This document shows, one piece after another, positions 8,238 through 16,681 of a stretch of 64,000 nucleotides of DNA. Location: the NCBI RefSeq assembly GCF_029263155.1, contig NZ_JAJCYB010000122.1:26818-90817 (forward strand). The letters run 5' to 3'. Made by a program: the position numbers and the translations under genes. The notes beneath the pieces were generated by a model that did no database searches, was not told the origin of the DNA, and saw nothing but the letters and a program-made list of their open reading frames with translations. Origin of the DNA: Pseudonocardia sp. GTDB taxonomy: Bacteria > Actinomycetota > Actinomycetes > Mycobacteriales > Pseudonocardiaceae. Positions within the stretch are counted from its first letter, which is position 1. Every line of letters starts with the position of its first letter.

Positions 8238-9068
8238 ATGACCACCACACCGAAGAAGCGCGGCGCGCGGACCAGGTTCCGCCGCCGCATCGCCGGGGCG
8301 ATGGCCCTCGGCGTCGGCCTCGTCGCGGCGGGCGGGCTCTACACCGCCCTGGCACCTGCGCCGCAGGTCGCGCACGCGCAGGACGACGCCGCGCTGATCG
8401 CCCAGGGCCAGGAGCTCTACAACAACGCGTGCATCACCTGCCACGGCGCGAACCTGCAGGGGGTCACCGACCGCGGGCCGAGCCTGATCGGCGTCGGCGA
8501 CGCCGCCACGTACTTCCAGGTCGCCACGGGGCGCATGCCGCTCGCGCGCCAGGAGGCGCAGGCCATCCGCAAGCCCCCCCGGCCCGAGTTCGACCCCGAC
8601 ACCGAGGTCGGTCGCGCCAACCTCGACGCGCTCGGCGCCTTCATCCAGGCCAACGGCGGCGGCCCGGTCACGCCGGCCGAGGAGGGCACCGCGCTCCGCG
8701 GTGAGGACCTCGCACGCGGCGGGGAGCTGTTCCGGCTCAACTGCGCCTCGTGCCACAACTTCACCGGTCGCGGCGGGGCGCTGTCGTCGGGCAAGTTCGC
8801 CCCGCACCTCGACGCCGCGTCCGAGACCGAGATCTACACCGCGATGCTCTCCGGACCGCAGAACATGCCCAAGTTCTCCGACCGGCAGCTCACGCCGGAG
8901 GAGAAGCGGGACATCATCGCCTACGTCACGTCGGTGTCGGGCGACGTCGCAGGTCCGGGCGGCAACGCGCTGGGCGGCATCGGCCCGACCGCCGAAGGTC
9001 TGATCGTGTTCATCGTGGGCCTCACCGGCCTGATCGGCGTCGCCCTGTGGCTGGGAGCCAAGTCATGA
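8238..9068 (+). CDS. qcrC: cytochrome bc1 complex diheme cytochrome c subunit
   Basis: Carries electrons from the bc1 complex directly to the aa3 oxidase. The protein has 277 aa: an N-terminal membrane segment (AGAMALGVGLVAAGGLY), then two c-type heme domains with CITCH (Cys65, Cys68, His69) and CASCH (Cys169, Cys172, His173). Distal Met ligands are plausible in ATGRMPL and NMPKF. A C-terminal membrane anchor (GLIVFIVGLTGLIGVALWLG) closes the chain. The diheme form is typical of actinobacteria, which lack soluble cytochrome c. The start is ATG 8238 with GAAGG at 8226-8230. Its stop overlaps the qcrA start (ATGA). Confidence 0.95.
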   Translation: MTTTPKKRGARTRFRRRIAGAMALGVGLVAAGGLYTALAPAPQVAHAQDDAALIAQGQELYNNACITCHGANLQGVTDRGPSLIGVGDAATYFQVATGRMPLARQEAQAIRKPPRPEFDPDTEVGRANLDALGAFIQANGGGPVTPAEEGTALRGEDLARGGELFRLNCASCHNFTGRGGALSSGKFAPHLDAASETEIYTAMLSGPQNMPKFSDRQLTPEEKRDIIAYVTSVSGDVAGPGGNALGGIGPTAEGLIVFIVGLTGLIGVALWLGAKS

Positions 9069-10204
9069 CCCTCTCGCACTCCGACCAGGCCCACGGGGAC
9101 GCCCCCCGGCGCCCCACCGCGGCCGAGCTCGACGAGATGACGACCGACGAGCTCGCCACCCTGGCCGCGAACCTCGACGACGTCGAGATCGTGCACAACC
9201 AGCCGAAGTTCCCGATCCCGGGTACGCGCGCGGAGAAGCGCGCCGAGCGTGCCGTCGCGCTGTGGTTCGTCATCTCCGCGGTCTCGGGGCTGGCGTTCCT
9301 GCTGGCCTTCGTGTTCTGGCCCTACGAGTACGTCCCGCCGACCGATCCCGGCTACGGCGTCTACGTGCTCTACACGCCGGTCATCGGCGGCACCTTCGGC
9401 CTCGCCGTGCTGGCGCTGGGCGTCGGCGTGATCGCCTACGTCAAGAAGTTCTTCCCCGACGAGGTGTCGGTCCAGCAGCGCCACGACGGCGCCTCGGACG
9501 AGCTGGCCCGCCGCACCGTGACGGCCCAGCTCGTCAAGGCCGGGCAGGACACCACGATCGGCCGCCGCAAGCTGATCACCCGCGCCGCGGGTGGCGCGGC
9601 GGGCGTGTTCGGGCTCGGCCTGACCGTCGCCGCGATCGCGCCGCTGGTGCGCGACCCGTGGGAGGGCGGCGACCAGGCCGCGCTGTGGACGACCGGCTGG
9701 CGCCCCGTCGACGGGGAGACCGTCTACCTGCGCCGCGACACCGGCAACCCCGAGGAGATCTCCCTGGTCCGTCCCGAGGACCAGGATCCGGGATCGATGG
9801 AGACGGTGTTCCCGTTCCGGGAGTCCGAGCGCGGCGACGAGGAGGCACTGCTGCACGCCCTGCGCCGCTCGGACAACCCGGTCATGCTCATCCGCCTGCG
9901 GCCGGGCACGCCGGTGGTCCAGCGTGCCGGCCGGGAGGGCTTCAACTACGGCGACTACTGGGCCTACTCCAAGCTCTGCACCCACCTGGGCTGCCCGACC
10001 TCGCTCTACGAGGCGCAGAGCCAGCGGATCCTGTGCCCGTGCCACCAGTCGCAGTTCCTGGCCACGGAGTACGCGCGGCCCATCTTCGGTCCGGCCACCA
10101 GGTCGTTGCCGCAACTTCGGATTACAGTGAACGAGGAGGGCTACTTCGTCGCCCTCCAGGACATGGACCCCGTCGGACCGGCCTTCTGGGAGCGGAGATC
10201 ATGA
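9065..10204 (+). CDS. qcrA: cytochrome bc1 complex Rieske iron-sulfur subunit
   Basis: A 379-aa Rieske protein that accepts electrons from quinol. After a cytoplasmic N-terminus there are three membrane helices (ALWFVISAVSGLAFLLAFVFW, TPVIGGTFGLAVLALGVGVIAYV and GAAGVFGLGLTVAAIAPLV); the extra N-terminal helices are an actinobacterial feature. The [2Fe-2S] ligands are in CTHLGC (Cys305, His307) and CPCHQS (Cys324, His327). ATG 9065 overlaps the qcrC stop, and its own stop overlaps the qcrB start, so the three genes are translationally coupled. Confidence 0.95.
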   Translation: MTLSHSDQAHGDAPRRPTAAELDEMTTDELATLAANLDDVEIVHNQPKFPIPGTRAEKRAERAVALWFVISAVSGLAFLLAFVFWPYEYVPPTDPGYGVYVLYTPVIGGTFGLAVLALGVGVIAYVKKFFPDEVSVQQRHDGASDELARRTVTAQLVKAGQDTTIGRRKLITRAAGGAAGVFGLGLTVAAIAPLVRDPWEGGDQAALWTTGWRPVDGETVYLRRDTGNPEEISLVRPEDQDPGSMETVFPFRESERGDEEALLHALRRSDNPVMLIRLRPGTPVVQRAGREGFNYGDYWAYSKLCTHLGCPTSLYEAQSQRILCPCHQSQFLATEYARPIFGPATRSLPQLRITVNEEGYFVALQDMDPVGPAFWERRS

Positions 10205-11856
10205 GTTCGATCACCACACCGACCAGCTCCGGCGGCAACGCCGCACTGGCGGGCGCCCTGAACGGCGTCGACGAGCGGTACCACCCCGCAGCGGGGATGC
10301 GCAAGCAGTTCAACAAGGTGTTCCCCACCCACTGGTCGTTCATGCTGGGCGAGATCGCGCTGTACTCGTTCATCATCCTGCTGCTGTCGGGCACCTACCT
10401 GGCGCTGTTCTTCGACCCCTCGATGGCCGAGGTCACCTACGACGGGTCCTACGACGCGCTGCGCGGGCTGCACATGACCCGGGCCTACGAGTCGACCCTC
10501 GACATCTCCTTCGAGGTGCGCGGCGGCCTGTTCGTCCGGCAGGTCCACCACTGGGCGGCCCTGCTGTTCATGGCCGCGATGGTCGCCCACATGCTGCGCA
10601 CGTTCTTCACCGGGGCGTTCCGCAAGCCCCGCGAGGCCAACTGGGTCATCGGTGTGCTGCTGCTGTTCATCGGCACGTTCGCCGGGTTCACCGGCTACTC
10701 GCTGCCCGACGACCTGCTCTCCGGCGTGGGCCTGCGGATCGCCTCGGGCATCACGCTGACGGTCCCGGTGATCGGCACGTGGACCCACTGGGCGCTGTTC
10801 GGCGGGGAGTTCCCGGGCACCGAGATCATCCCGCGGCTCTACATCGTGCACGTGCTGCTGATCCCGGGCATCCTGCTCGCCCTCATCGCCGTGCACGTCG
10901 GGCTGGTCTGGTACCAGAAGCACACCCAGTTCCCGGGGGCCGGGCGCACCGAGAAGAACGTCGTCGGCGTGCGGATCCTGCCGGCCTTCGCGGCCAAGGG
11001 CGGCGCCTTCTTCGCCGTCACCGTCGGCGTCACCGGCCTGATGGGCGGTCTGCTGCAGATCAACCCGGTGTGGAACCTGGGGCCCTACAACCCGTCGCAG
11101 ATCTCCGCGGGGTCCCAGCCCGACTGGTACATGCTGTTCAGCGAGGGGATGGGCCGCATCTTCCCGCCGTGGGAGATCTACCTGGGCGACTACACGATCC
11201 CGGCGGCGTTCTGGGCCACCGCGGCGTTCCTGCCGGTGCTGTTCGTCATCGCGGGGGCCTACCCCTGGATCGAGCGACGCTTCACCAAGGACACCGCGCT
11301 GCACAACCTGCTGCAGCGGCCCCGCGACACCCCGGTACGCACCTCGCTGGGCGCGATGGCGGTCACCACCTACGTGTGGCTGGTGCTGTGCAGCATCAAC
11401 GACTGGATCGCGCTGTTCTTCAACGTCTCGCTCAACGCCACCACCTGGGCGGGCCGGATCGGCCTGCTGATCCTGCCGCCGATCGCGTACTGGGTGACCT
11501 ACCGGATCTGCCTGGGCCTGCAGAAGGGCGACCGCGCGGTGCTCGAGCACGGCATCGAGACCGGCATCATCAAGCGCCTGCCGCACGGCGAGTTCATCGA
11601 GGTGCACCAGCCCCTCGCCGGGGTGGACGCCCACGGGCACCCGATCCCGCTCGCCTACCAGGGTGCCCCGGTGCCCAAGCGGATGAACCAGCTCGGCATG
11701 GGCGGGCAGCCGGTGCCCGGCTCGCTGCTCACCCCCGACCCCCGCGAGGAGACCCTCGCACTGGAGAAGGCGCGGCACGACGGTGCCGCCGCCGAGGAGG
11801 CGCAGCGACACGGCACGCGGGAGCTGGCCGGCACGCCGAAGGACGTCGAGGACTGA
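10201..11856 (+). CDS. qcrB: cytochrome bc1 complex cytochrome b subunit
   Basis: A 551-aa membrane subunit holding two b hemes and the quinol sites; in mycobacteria it is the target of Q203-type inhibitors. The conserved heme-binding His residues sit in VRQVHHWAALLFMAAMVAHMLRTF and in LYIVHVLLIPGILLALIAVHVGLVWYQKH. The Qo-site PEWY motif is replaced by PDWYMLF, as in other actinobacteria. A hydrophilic C-terminal tail of about 100 residues follows the last helix. A strong hairpin follows 17 bases after the stop, so the operon ends here. The ctaC/ctaF genes that follow in Mycobacterium are absent. Confidence 0.96.
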   Translation: MSSITTPTSSGGNAALAGALNGVDERYHPAAGMRKQFNKVFPTHWSFMLGEIALYSFIILLLSGTYLALFFDPSMAEVTYDGSYDALRGLHMTRAYESTLDISFEVRGGLFVRQVHHWAALLFMAAMVAHMLRTFFTGAFRKPREANWVIGVLLLFIGTFAGFTGYSLPDDLLSGVGLRIASGITLTVPVIGTWTHWALFGGEFPGTEIIPRLYIVHVLLIPGILLALIAVHVGLVWYQKHTQFPGAGRTEKNVVGVRILPAFAAKGGAFFAVTVGVTGLMGGLLQINPVWNLGPYNPSQISAGSQPDWYMLFSEGMGRIFPPWEIYLGDYTIPAAFWATAAFLPVLFVIAGAYPWIERRFTKDTALHNLLQRPRDTPVRTSLGAMAVTTYVWLVLCSINDWIALFFNVSLNATTWAGRIGLLILPPIAYWVTYRICLGLQKGDRAVLEHGIETGIIKRLPHGEFIEVHQPLAGVDAHGHPIPLAYQGAPVPKRMNQLGMGGQPVPGSLLTPDPREETLALEKARHDGAAAEEAQRHGTRELAGTPKDVED

Positions 11857-11872
11857 TCACCGCCCGTTGACC

Positions 11873-11909
11873 CGAAAGGGCCACGCCGATGATCGGCGGG
11901 GCCCTTTCG
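11873..11909 (+). terminator. terminator after qcrB
   Basis: CGAAAGGGCC (11873-11882) pairs perfectly with GGCCCTTTCG (11900-11909), and the loop holds a second small palindrome (CGCCGATGATCGGCG). It lies 17 bases after the qcrB stop. Confidence 0.8.
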
Positions 11910-11928
11910 CGCGTCCGGGCCGACCCGC

Positions 11929-11934
11929 TAGAGT
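11929..11934 (+). promoter_or_regulatory. -10 element of the leader ORF
   Basis: TAGAGT, exactly 7 bases before ATG 11942; the transcript would begin at the first codon of the leader peptide. Confidence 0.65.
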
Positions 11935-11941
11935 GCTACTC

Positions 11942-11995
11942 ATGCGTAACGCAGCCCTCGCCCTCGACGCGGCCGTACGGCCGCGCGTCGGCTGA
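11942..11995 (+). CDS. leaderless 17-codon leader peptide
   Basis: A short ORF encoding MRNAALALDAAVRPRVG. It starts at the predicted transcription start and ends at TGA 11993-11995, which overlaps the first hairpin arm (11994-12002) of the structured leader before the 97-aa gene. Placement of the stop codon in the pairing arm suggests that its translation sets the fold downstream. There is no run of one regulatory amino acid; the only bias is Ala/Val, then R-P-R near the end. Real translation is inferred from promoter spacing and the RNA structure. Confidence 0.55.
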   Translation: MRNAALALDAAVRPRVG

Positions 11996-12079
11996 GCCAG
12001 GCTGCCGGCGCGCGTCCCCGCCTCACCCCCGTCACCGAGGCCTGGCTCGGTTCCCCGTCACCCGCGGAACCCCGGAGCC
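11994..12079 (+). promoter_or_regulatory. putative translational attenuator with alternative hairpins
   Basis: Arm 1 GAGCCAGGC (11994-12002) pairs perfectly with arm 2 GCCTGGCTC (12040-12048). Alternatively, 12044-12054 (GGCTCGGTTCC) pairs with GGAACC (12066-12071) plus GAGCC (12075-12079), with a 3-nt bulge; that hairpin buries the Shine-Dalgarno GGAG at 12074-12077 of the gene at 12084. The two folds share 12044-12048 and exclude each other. A ribosome at the leader stop covers arm 1 and would favour the SD-masking fold. A further arm inside the leader ORF (11983-11992) can pair with 12004-12013. Confidence 0.6.
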
Positions 12080-12083
12080 GATC

Positions 12084-12377
12084 ATGACCGTTCTCGACCC
12101 TGCCACCCGCCCGTCCTGGGCCCCCCGCACCACCTGGACCCCTCGCGTCGCCCGCCGCCACGAGATCGTCACCACCGGCGGCATGGAGGGCATCCTGCGC
12201 GTCGGCGACGCGTTGCGCGCCAGCGGCTACCCGGTCCGGGACTTCACCGCCGACGTGCGCGACGGCGTCCCCTACAGCTCGGTCACCTGCACGGTCTCAC
12301 TGACCAGCACCGAGTCCGCCACGTTCGCCGAGCGCATGGGCACGCTGCCCGCGGTGATCTCGGTCGAACCCTGCTGA
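12084..12377 (+). CDS. small protein, possibly ACT-like
   Basis: A 97-aa protein starting at ATG 12084 with GGAG at 12074-12077. After a Pro/Trp-containing N-terminus, residues ~28-97 have an ACT-like pattern: strand HEIVTTGG, helix MEGILRVGDALRASGY, strand VRDFTADVRDG, strand SSVTCTVSLTST, helix ESATFAERMGTL, strand AVISVEP. ACT modules sense amino acids or other small ligands, for example in acetolactate synthase regulatory subunits, but I cannot assign a partner enzyme here. Its expression is probably controlled by the structured leader upstream. The ACT assignment is a judgement by eye. Confidence 0.7.
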   Translation: MTVLDPATRPSWAPRTTWTPRVARRHEIVTTGGMEGILRVGDALRASGYPVRDFTADVRDGVPYSSVTCTVSLTSTESATFAERMGTLPAVISVEPC

Positions 12378-12414
12378 GCACCGGCAAGCCCGCGCTCGCA
12401 CGCGTTTCGGCCGA

Positions 12415-12457
12415 TCGCACACGCTGCTGCCTGTGCGACCGACCGCAGCGTGTGCGA
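12415..12457. terminator. bidirectional hairpin between convergent genes
   Basis: TCGCACACGCTGC (12415-12427) pairs perfectly with 12445-12457 across a 17-nt loop that itself contains TGTGCGACCGAC. It lies between two convergent genes and could end both transcripts; it also resembles the other dispersed palindromes of this window. Confidence 0.7.
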
Positions 12458-12477
12458 CAGCGGCGGGCTGCACGCAC

Positions 12478-14235
12478 TCAGAGCCATTCCGGGCGGACGT
12501 CGAGGGTGGTGCGGTCCAGGCTCTCCAGCAGCACGAACTGCGGGCCGGTGCGGGCCAGCTCGTGGCGCAGGAAGTACGCCGCGGCGGCGCGCTTGCCGTC
12601 GAAGAAGTCGCCCGTCCGGTCGCCCACCGCCACCAGCTGCTCCAACCAGATCCACGCCACGACGACGTGCCCGACGGCCTCCAGGTAGACCGAGGAGTTG
12701 GCCAGCGTGACGGCGGGGTCGCCCGCGGCCCACAGCGCGGCGGTGACCTCGGCGGTGCGGGAGGCGGCCGCGTCCACCGCGTCGGCCTCGGTGGTGAGAC
12801 CGACCGCGCGGGCCGTGGTCACGGTGGCCGAGATCGTGTCCAGCAGCAGCCGCAGCCCCGCGCCACCGTCCATCACGACCTTGCGGCCGAGCAGGTCGAG
12901 GCCCTGGATGCCGTGGGTGCCCTCGTGGATCGCGTTGAGCCGGTTGTCGCGCCAGAACTGCTCGACGGCGTACTCGCGCGTGTAGCCGTAGCCGCCGTGC
13001 ACCTGGATCGCGAGGTCGTTGCCGTGCAGGCACCACTGCGACGGCCAGCTCTTGGCGATCGGGGTCAGGACGTCGAGCAGCAGCAGTGCGCGGCCGCGGT
13101 CCTCCGCGGTGGCCGCGGTGCGCTGCTCGTCGAGCAGGCGGGCGCAGTAGAGCACCAGCGCCACCGCACCCTCGGCGTAGGCCTTCTGGGCCAGCAGCAT
13201 CCGGGCGACGTCGGGGTGCTCGACGATCGCCACCGGCTGCCCCTCGCGGCGGCCCTGCACCCGGCTGCGGGCGTAGTCCAGGGCGTGCAGGTAGCCGGTG
13301 TAGCCCAGGGCCGCCGCTCCCCCACCGACACCGACGCGCGCCTCGTTCATCATGTGGAACATGTAGGCCAGCCCACGGTGCTCCTCCCCGACCAGGTGGC
13401 CGACGGCTCCCGGCTCGTCGCCGGGCCGGTACCTCCCCTCGCCGAAGTTGAGCAGCGTGTTGACGGTGCCGCGATAGCCCATCTTGTGGTTCACACCGGC
13501 GAGCACCACATCGTTGCGCCGCCCGTCGGCGAGGATCTTCGGCACCAGGAACAGCGAGATGCCCTTCACCCCCGCCGGGCCGCCGGGGATCTTCGCCAGC
13601 ACCAGATGCACGATGTTCTCGCTCAGGTCGTGGTCCCCGCCGGAGATCCACATCTTGTTGCCGAACAGGCGGTACGTGCCGTCGCCGCGGGGCTCGGCGC
13701 GGGTGGTGATGTCGGCCAGCGACGAACCGGCCTGCGGCTCGGACAGGCACATCGTGCCGAAGAACCGGCCCTCCAGCATCGGGCCCACCCAGGTGTCGAT
13801 CTGCTCCGGCGAGCCGTGCGCGAGCAGCAGGTTGGCGTTGGCGATCGTGAGGAACGGGTAGGCCGCCGTGCCGACGTTGGCGGCCTGGAACCACAGGAAG
13901 CACGCCTGCGCCACGGCCTGCGGCAGTTGCATCCCGCCCACCGACTCGTCCATGGCCGCGCTGAGGATCCCGGTGCCGGCGAACACCTCCAGCGCCTTGG
14001 CCACCTCCGGGATCATCTGCACCCGCTCGCCGTCGAACTCCGGCTCGCGGGTGTCGGCGGCCCGGTTGTGCGGGGCGAAGTGCTCGGCGGCCACGCGCTC
14101 GGAGAGGTCGAGGACGGCGTCGAAGGTCTCCCGGGAGTGCTCGGCGTAGCGCTCCCGGGAGGTCAGCGCGCCGACGTCGAGCCAGTCGTGGAGCAGGAAG
14201 TCGAGGTCACGGCGGGACAGCAGCAGCGAGCGCAC
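12478..14235 (-). CDS. acyl-CoA dehydrogenase, C-terminally extended
   Basis: FAD enzyme of 585 aa oxidising an acyl-CoA to the enoyl-CoA. Conserved elements are GTMCLSEPQAGSSLADITTRA (FAD/acyl contact), GNKMWISGGDHDLSENIVHLVLAK, MNEARVGVGGGAAALGYTGYLHA and QVHGGYGYTREYAVEQFWRDNRLNAIHEGTHGIQ; the Glu of HEGTHGIQ sits where the catalytic base is found. The length and the ~130-residue C-terminal extension match the DmdC / long-form FadE group rather than the usual ~385-aa enzymes. It starts at GTG 14235, 5 bases after TAGCCT. It reads in the same direction as a ferredoxin reductase and an enoyl-CoA hydratase, which suggests a short beta-oxidation operon; the substrate is unknown. Confidence 0.9.
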   Translation of the reverse strand: MRSLLLSRRDLDFLLHDWLDVGALTSRERYAEHSRETFDAVLDLSERVAAEHFAPHNRAADTREPEFDGERVQMIPEVAKALEVFAGTGILSAAMDESVGGMQLPQAVAQACFLWFQAANVGTAAYPFLTIANANLLLAHGSPEQIDTWVGPMLEGRFFGTMCLSEPQAGSSLADITTRAEPRGDGTYRLFGNKMWISGGDHDLSENIVHLVLAKIPGGPAGVKGISLFLVPKILADGRRNDVVLAGVNHKMGYRGTVNTLLNFGEGRYRPGDEPGAVGHLVGEEHRGLAYMFHMMNEARVGVGGGAAALGYTGYLHALDYARSRVQGRREGQPVAIVEHPDVARMLLAQKAYAEGAVALVLYCARLLDEQRTAATAEDRGRALLLLDVLTPIAKSWPSQWCLHGNDLAIQVHGGYGYTREYAVEQFWRDNRLNAIHEGTHGIQGLDLLGRKVVMDGGAGLRLLLDTISATVTTARAVGLTTEADAVDAAASRTAEVTAALWAAGDPAVTLANSSVYLEAVGHVVVAWIWLEQLVAVGDRTGDFFDGKRAAAAYFLRHELARTGPQFVLLESLDRTTLDVRPEWL

Positions 14236-14274
14236 GGCCCAGGCTAACCCGTGACCGGCGCGTGAGACCGGCGT

Positions 14275-15630
14275 TCAGGTGGCCTGCGCACCGTGCGCCG
14301 CATCCAACATCTCCGCGAGCTCGGCGACCTTCACCCGCTCCGCGCCGCGCTGCCCGCCGCGGCGGACCTCCTCGGCGTCCAGGCGCAGCCACGCCGTCCA
14401 GTCCACCGGACGGATGCCGTGCGCGGTCAGCGCCGACCGCAGGGCCGTCGGTTCCGGGTGGGCGGGCGCCGGGAGCGTCGGCAGGTCCTCCAGCACGGCC
14501 TTGACCGTCTCACCTGCGTCGCCCTTGTTCGTCCCGATGACGCCGGTGGGGCCGCGCTTGATCCAGCCGGTGACGTAGGCGCCGGGCACCGGCACGCCCC
14601 CGTCGACGACGCGGCCCGCCTCGTTGGGCACGGTGCCGGTGGCCGCGTCGAACGGCAGGCCGGGGATCGGCTCGCCCGCGTAGCCGATCGCGCGCACGAC
14701 GAGGCCGACGTCGAGGGTCTCCAGGACCCCGGTCCCGCGCACGCGGCCGTCCTCGGTGATCTCGTTGCGCTCGACGACCACCCCGGACACCCGCCCGTCC
14801 TCGCCGAGCAGCCGTACCGGGGTGCGCAGGAACCGCAGGTGGACCCGCCGCGGCGCATCGCCCGCGGCGTTCCCGGTCCACTCGGTGAGCATCGCGAGGT
14901 TCTGCTTCTGCCGCCGCTCCGCGGGTTCCTCGACGCCCGCAGCGAGCAGGCCGTCGTCGTGCACGAGCACGTCGGCGTGGGCGAGGTCGCCGATCTGGTT
15001 CAGCTCGGCCGGCGTGAACCGGACGTGCTGCGGGCCGCGGCGGATCAGCACGTGCACGTCGCGGACGGCGCTGTCGCGCAGCGCGTCGAGCACCGGGCCG
15101 GGGACGTCAGTCTCCGCCATCTCGTCGGCGGTCTTGGCCAGCACGCGGGCGACGTCGAGCGCCACGTTCCCGGCCCCGACGACGGCCACGCCGGGGTGGT
15201 CCAGCGGCGGGTCCACCTGGGTGAAATCGGGGTGCCCGCAGTACCAGCTCACGAACGCGCCCGAGCCCAGCGAGCCCGCCAGGCCCTCCCCCGGCACGCC
15301 GAGCTCGCGGTCCACCGACGACCCCGTGGCGTGCACGATCGCGTGGAAGTGCTCACGCAGCTCGTCGAGACCGATGCCGCCCTCACCCACCCGCACACCG
15401 CCCAGGAACTCGACGTGGGCCGGGTCGAACGGGCGCTGCAGCACCCGGATCACCGACTTCATCTTCACGTGGTCGGGCGCCACCCCGTACCGGACGAGCC
15501 CGTACGGTGCGGGCAGCCGGTCGAGTACCTCGACGCTCACCGGCTCACCGGACGCCAGCAGGGCCGCCGCGGCGTAGAGCCCCGAGGGCCCGGCGCCGAT
15601 GACCGCGACCCGGAACTGTCCGTGCTCCAT
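14275..15630 (-). CDS. fprA: ferredoxin/adrenodoxin-type NADP reductase (FprA-like)
   Basis: A flavoprotein of 451 aa that moves electrons between NADPH and ferredoxin. The FAD-binding GxGxxG is in VAVIGAGPSGLYAAAALL at the N-terminus, followed by the family signature LPAPYGLVRYGVAPDH and HATGSSVDRELGVPGE. The NADP site is VAVVGAGNVALDVARVLAKTADEM. The C-terminal YVTGWIKRGPTGVIGTNKGDA is diagnostic of the adrenodoxin-reductase family (Mycobacterium FprA). It lies between the enoyl-CoA hydratase and the acyl-CoA dehydrogenase, all on the minus strand with gaps of about 40 bases. It may serve a monooxygenase or desaturase encoded elsewhere. Confidence 0.92.
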   Translation of the reverse strand: MEHGQFRVAVIGAGPSGLYAAAALLASGEPVSVEVLDRLPAPYGLVRYGVAPDHVKMKSVIRVLQRPFDPAHVEFLGGVRVGEGGIGLDELREHFHAIVHATGSSVDRELGVPGEGLAGSLGSGAFVSWYCGHPDFTQVDPPLDHPGVAVVGAGNVALDVARVLAKTADEMAETDVPGPVLDALRDSAVRDVHVLIRRGPQHVRFTPAELNQIGDLAHADVLVHDDGLLAAGVEEPAERRQKQNLAMLTEWTGNAAGDAPRRVHLRFLRTPVRLLGEDGRVSGVVVERNEITEDGRVRGTGVLETLDVGLVVRAIGYAGEPIPGLPFDAATGTVPNEAGRVVDGGVPVPGAYVTGWIKRGPTGVIGTNKGDAGETVKAVLEDLPTLPAPAHPEPTALRSALTAHGIRPVDWTAWLRLDAEEVRRGGQRGAERVKVAELAEMLDAAHGAQAT

Positions 15631-15672
15631 TGCTCGTGCCTCCGAGGTGTCGGATCGGGGGTGGGAGGGGGG

Positions 15673-16449
15673 TCAGCTTTCCAGTGGCAGGAAGTGCGGC
15701 GCCCGCTTCTCCCGGAACGAGGCCACGCCTTCGCGCAGGTCCGGCCCCCCGATGAAGCGGTCGACGTGGAAGTAGGAGCGCTCCAGCGCCTCGCCGAACG
15801 GGGCGTCGAGCTCGTCGAGCACCTGCGCCGCGATGACGGCCATCGCCCGTGGCGCGCAGTGCACGGCGAGGTCCGCGGCGTAGGTCTGGGCGGCGGTGAG
15901 CACGTCGTCCCGGGGCAGCACGCGGCTGACCAGGCCCAGCTCCCGCGCCTCACGGCCGTCGAAGACCCGGGCCGAGAGCAGCAGGTCGAGGGCGTTCTCG
16001 ACGCCGACCAACCGCGGCAGGGTCCAGGCGATGCCGTACTCGGCGACGAGTCCGCGGCGGGCGAACGCGGTGGAGAACCGGGCGGTGTCGGCGGCGAAAC
16101 GGACATGGCAGAACAGCGCCTGCACCAGCCCGACGCCCGCGCACGCTCCGTTGATCGCGGCGATCAGCGGCTTCGGGAACCGCCGCGGCACGTCCACCGA
16201 CCGGTGCGGCAGCGTCGCGCCCTCCGACCCGAGGCCGCCCAGCCGGGACATGTCGGCGCCGGGGCAGAACGTGGACCCGGCCCCGGTGACGACGACGGCG
16301 CGCACCCCCGGGTCGCCTGCCGCCTCGGTGAGCCGCGCGTAGTAGGCGGCCTCGATGTCGTCGGCCCAGCCGTTGCGCCGCTCGGGGCGGTTGAAGGTGA
16401 GGGTGCGGACGCCGAAGCCGTCCTGCTCGACGAGCACGGGCTCGGTCAT
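15673..16449 (-). CDS. enoyl-CoA hydratase/isomerase family protein
   Basis: Crotonase-fold protein of 258 aa. The oxyanion-hole segments are GAGSTFCPGADMSRLGG and INGACAGVGLVQALFC. The first catalytic-Glu position of classical hydratases lies in RRGLVAEYGIAWTLPRLVG, where a Glu is present; the second lies in SARVFDGREARELGLVSRVLP. It is therefore likely to be a hydratase or isomerase in fatty-acid or related CoA metabolism. The start ATG 16449 overlaps the stop of a 47-codon upstream ORF. It is probably the second gene of a four-gene operon with the ferredoxin reductase and acyl-CoA dehydrogenase. Confidence 0.9.
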   Translation of the reverse strand: MTEPVLVEQDGFGVRTLTFNRPERRNGWADDIEAAYYARLTEAAGDPGVRAVVVTGAGSTFCPGADMSRLGGLGSEGATLPHRSVDVPRRFPKPLIAAINGACAGVGLVQALFCHVRFAADTARFSTAFARRGLVAEYGIAWTLPRLVGVENALDLLLSARVFDGREARELGLVSRVLPRDDVLTAAQTYAADLAVHCAPRAMAVIAAQVLDELDAPFGEALERSYFHVDRFIGGPDLREGVASFREKRAPHFLPLES

Positions 16450-16592
16450 CACGCCTCCACGACGGTCGGGGCGCGCAGCGCGCGGACGGCGGTAAGCCCG
16501 CTCCCCGTCTCCGGATGGTCGACCTCCCCGGTGCCGCGCGGCCGCACCTCGGCGGCGCCGTCCTCGATCGTGCCGGCCGCGCGGTCCCCCAT
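16449..16592 (-). CDS. small leaderless ORF overlapping the enoyl-CoA hydratase
   Basis: A 47-aa ORF, MGDRAAGTIEDGAAEVRPRG and onward, ending TVVEA. Its ATG lies 6 bases after a TAGGGT -10 element, and its TGA overlaps the ATG of the hydratase. Both facts suggest that it is translated, either as a small protein or to couple translation into the hydratase gene. No domain or membrane segment is visible and I do not recognise it. It could be non-functional read-through of the 5' region. Confidence 0.5.
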   Translation of the reverse strand: MGDRAAGTIEDGAAEVRPRGTGEVDHPETGSGLTAVRALRAPTVVEA

Positions 16593-16598
16593 GCCCGC

Positions 16599-16604
16599 AC
16601 CCTA
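16599..16604 (-). promoter_or_regulatory. -10 element of the acyl-CoA operon
   Basis: TAGGGT on the minus strand, 6 bases before ATG 16592 of the small first ORF. Confidence 0.55.
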
Positions 16605-16681
16605 GCCGCCGCGCCCCCGAACGGACGTAGACCCGATCGGCCGAGTGGTGAGGCGTAGTCGAGGGGCTACTGTCCGACGTC

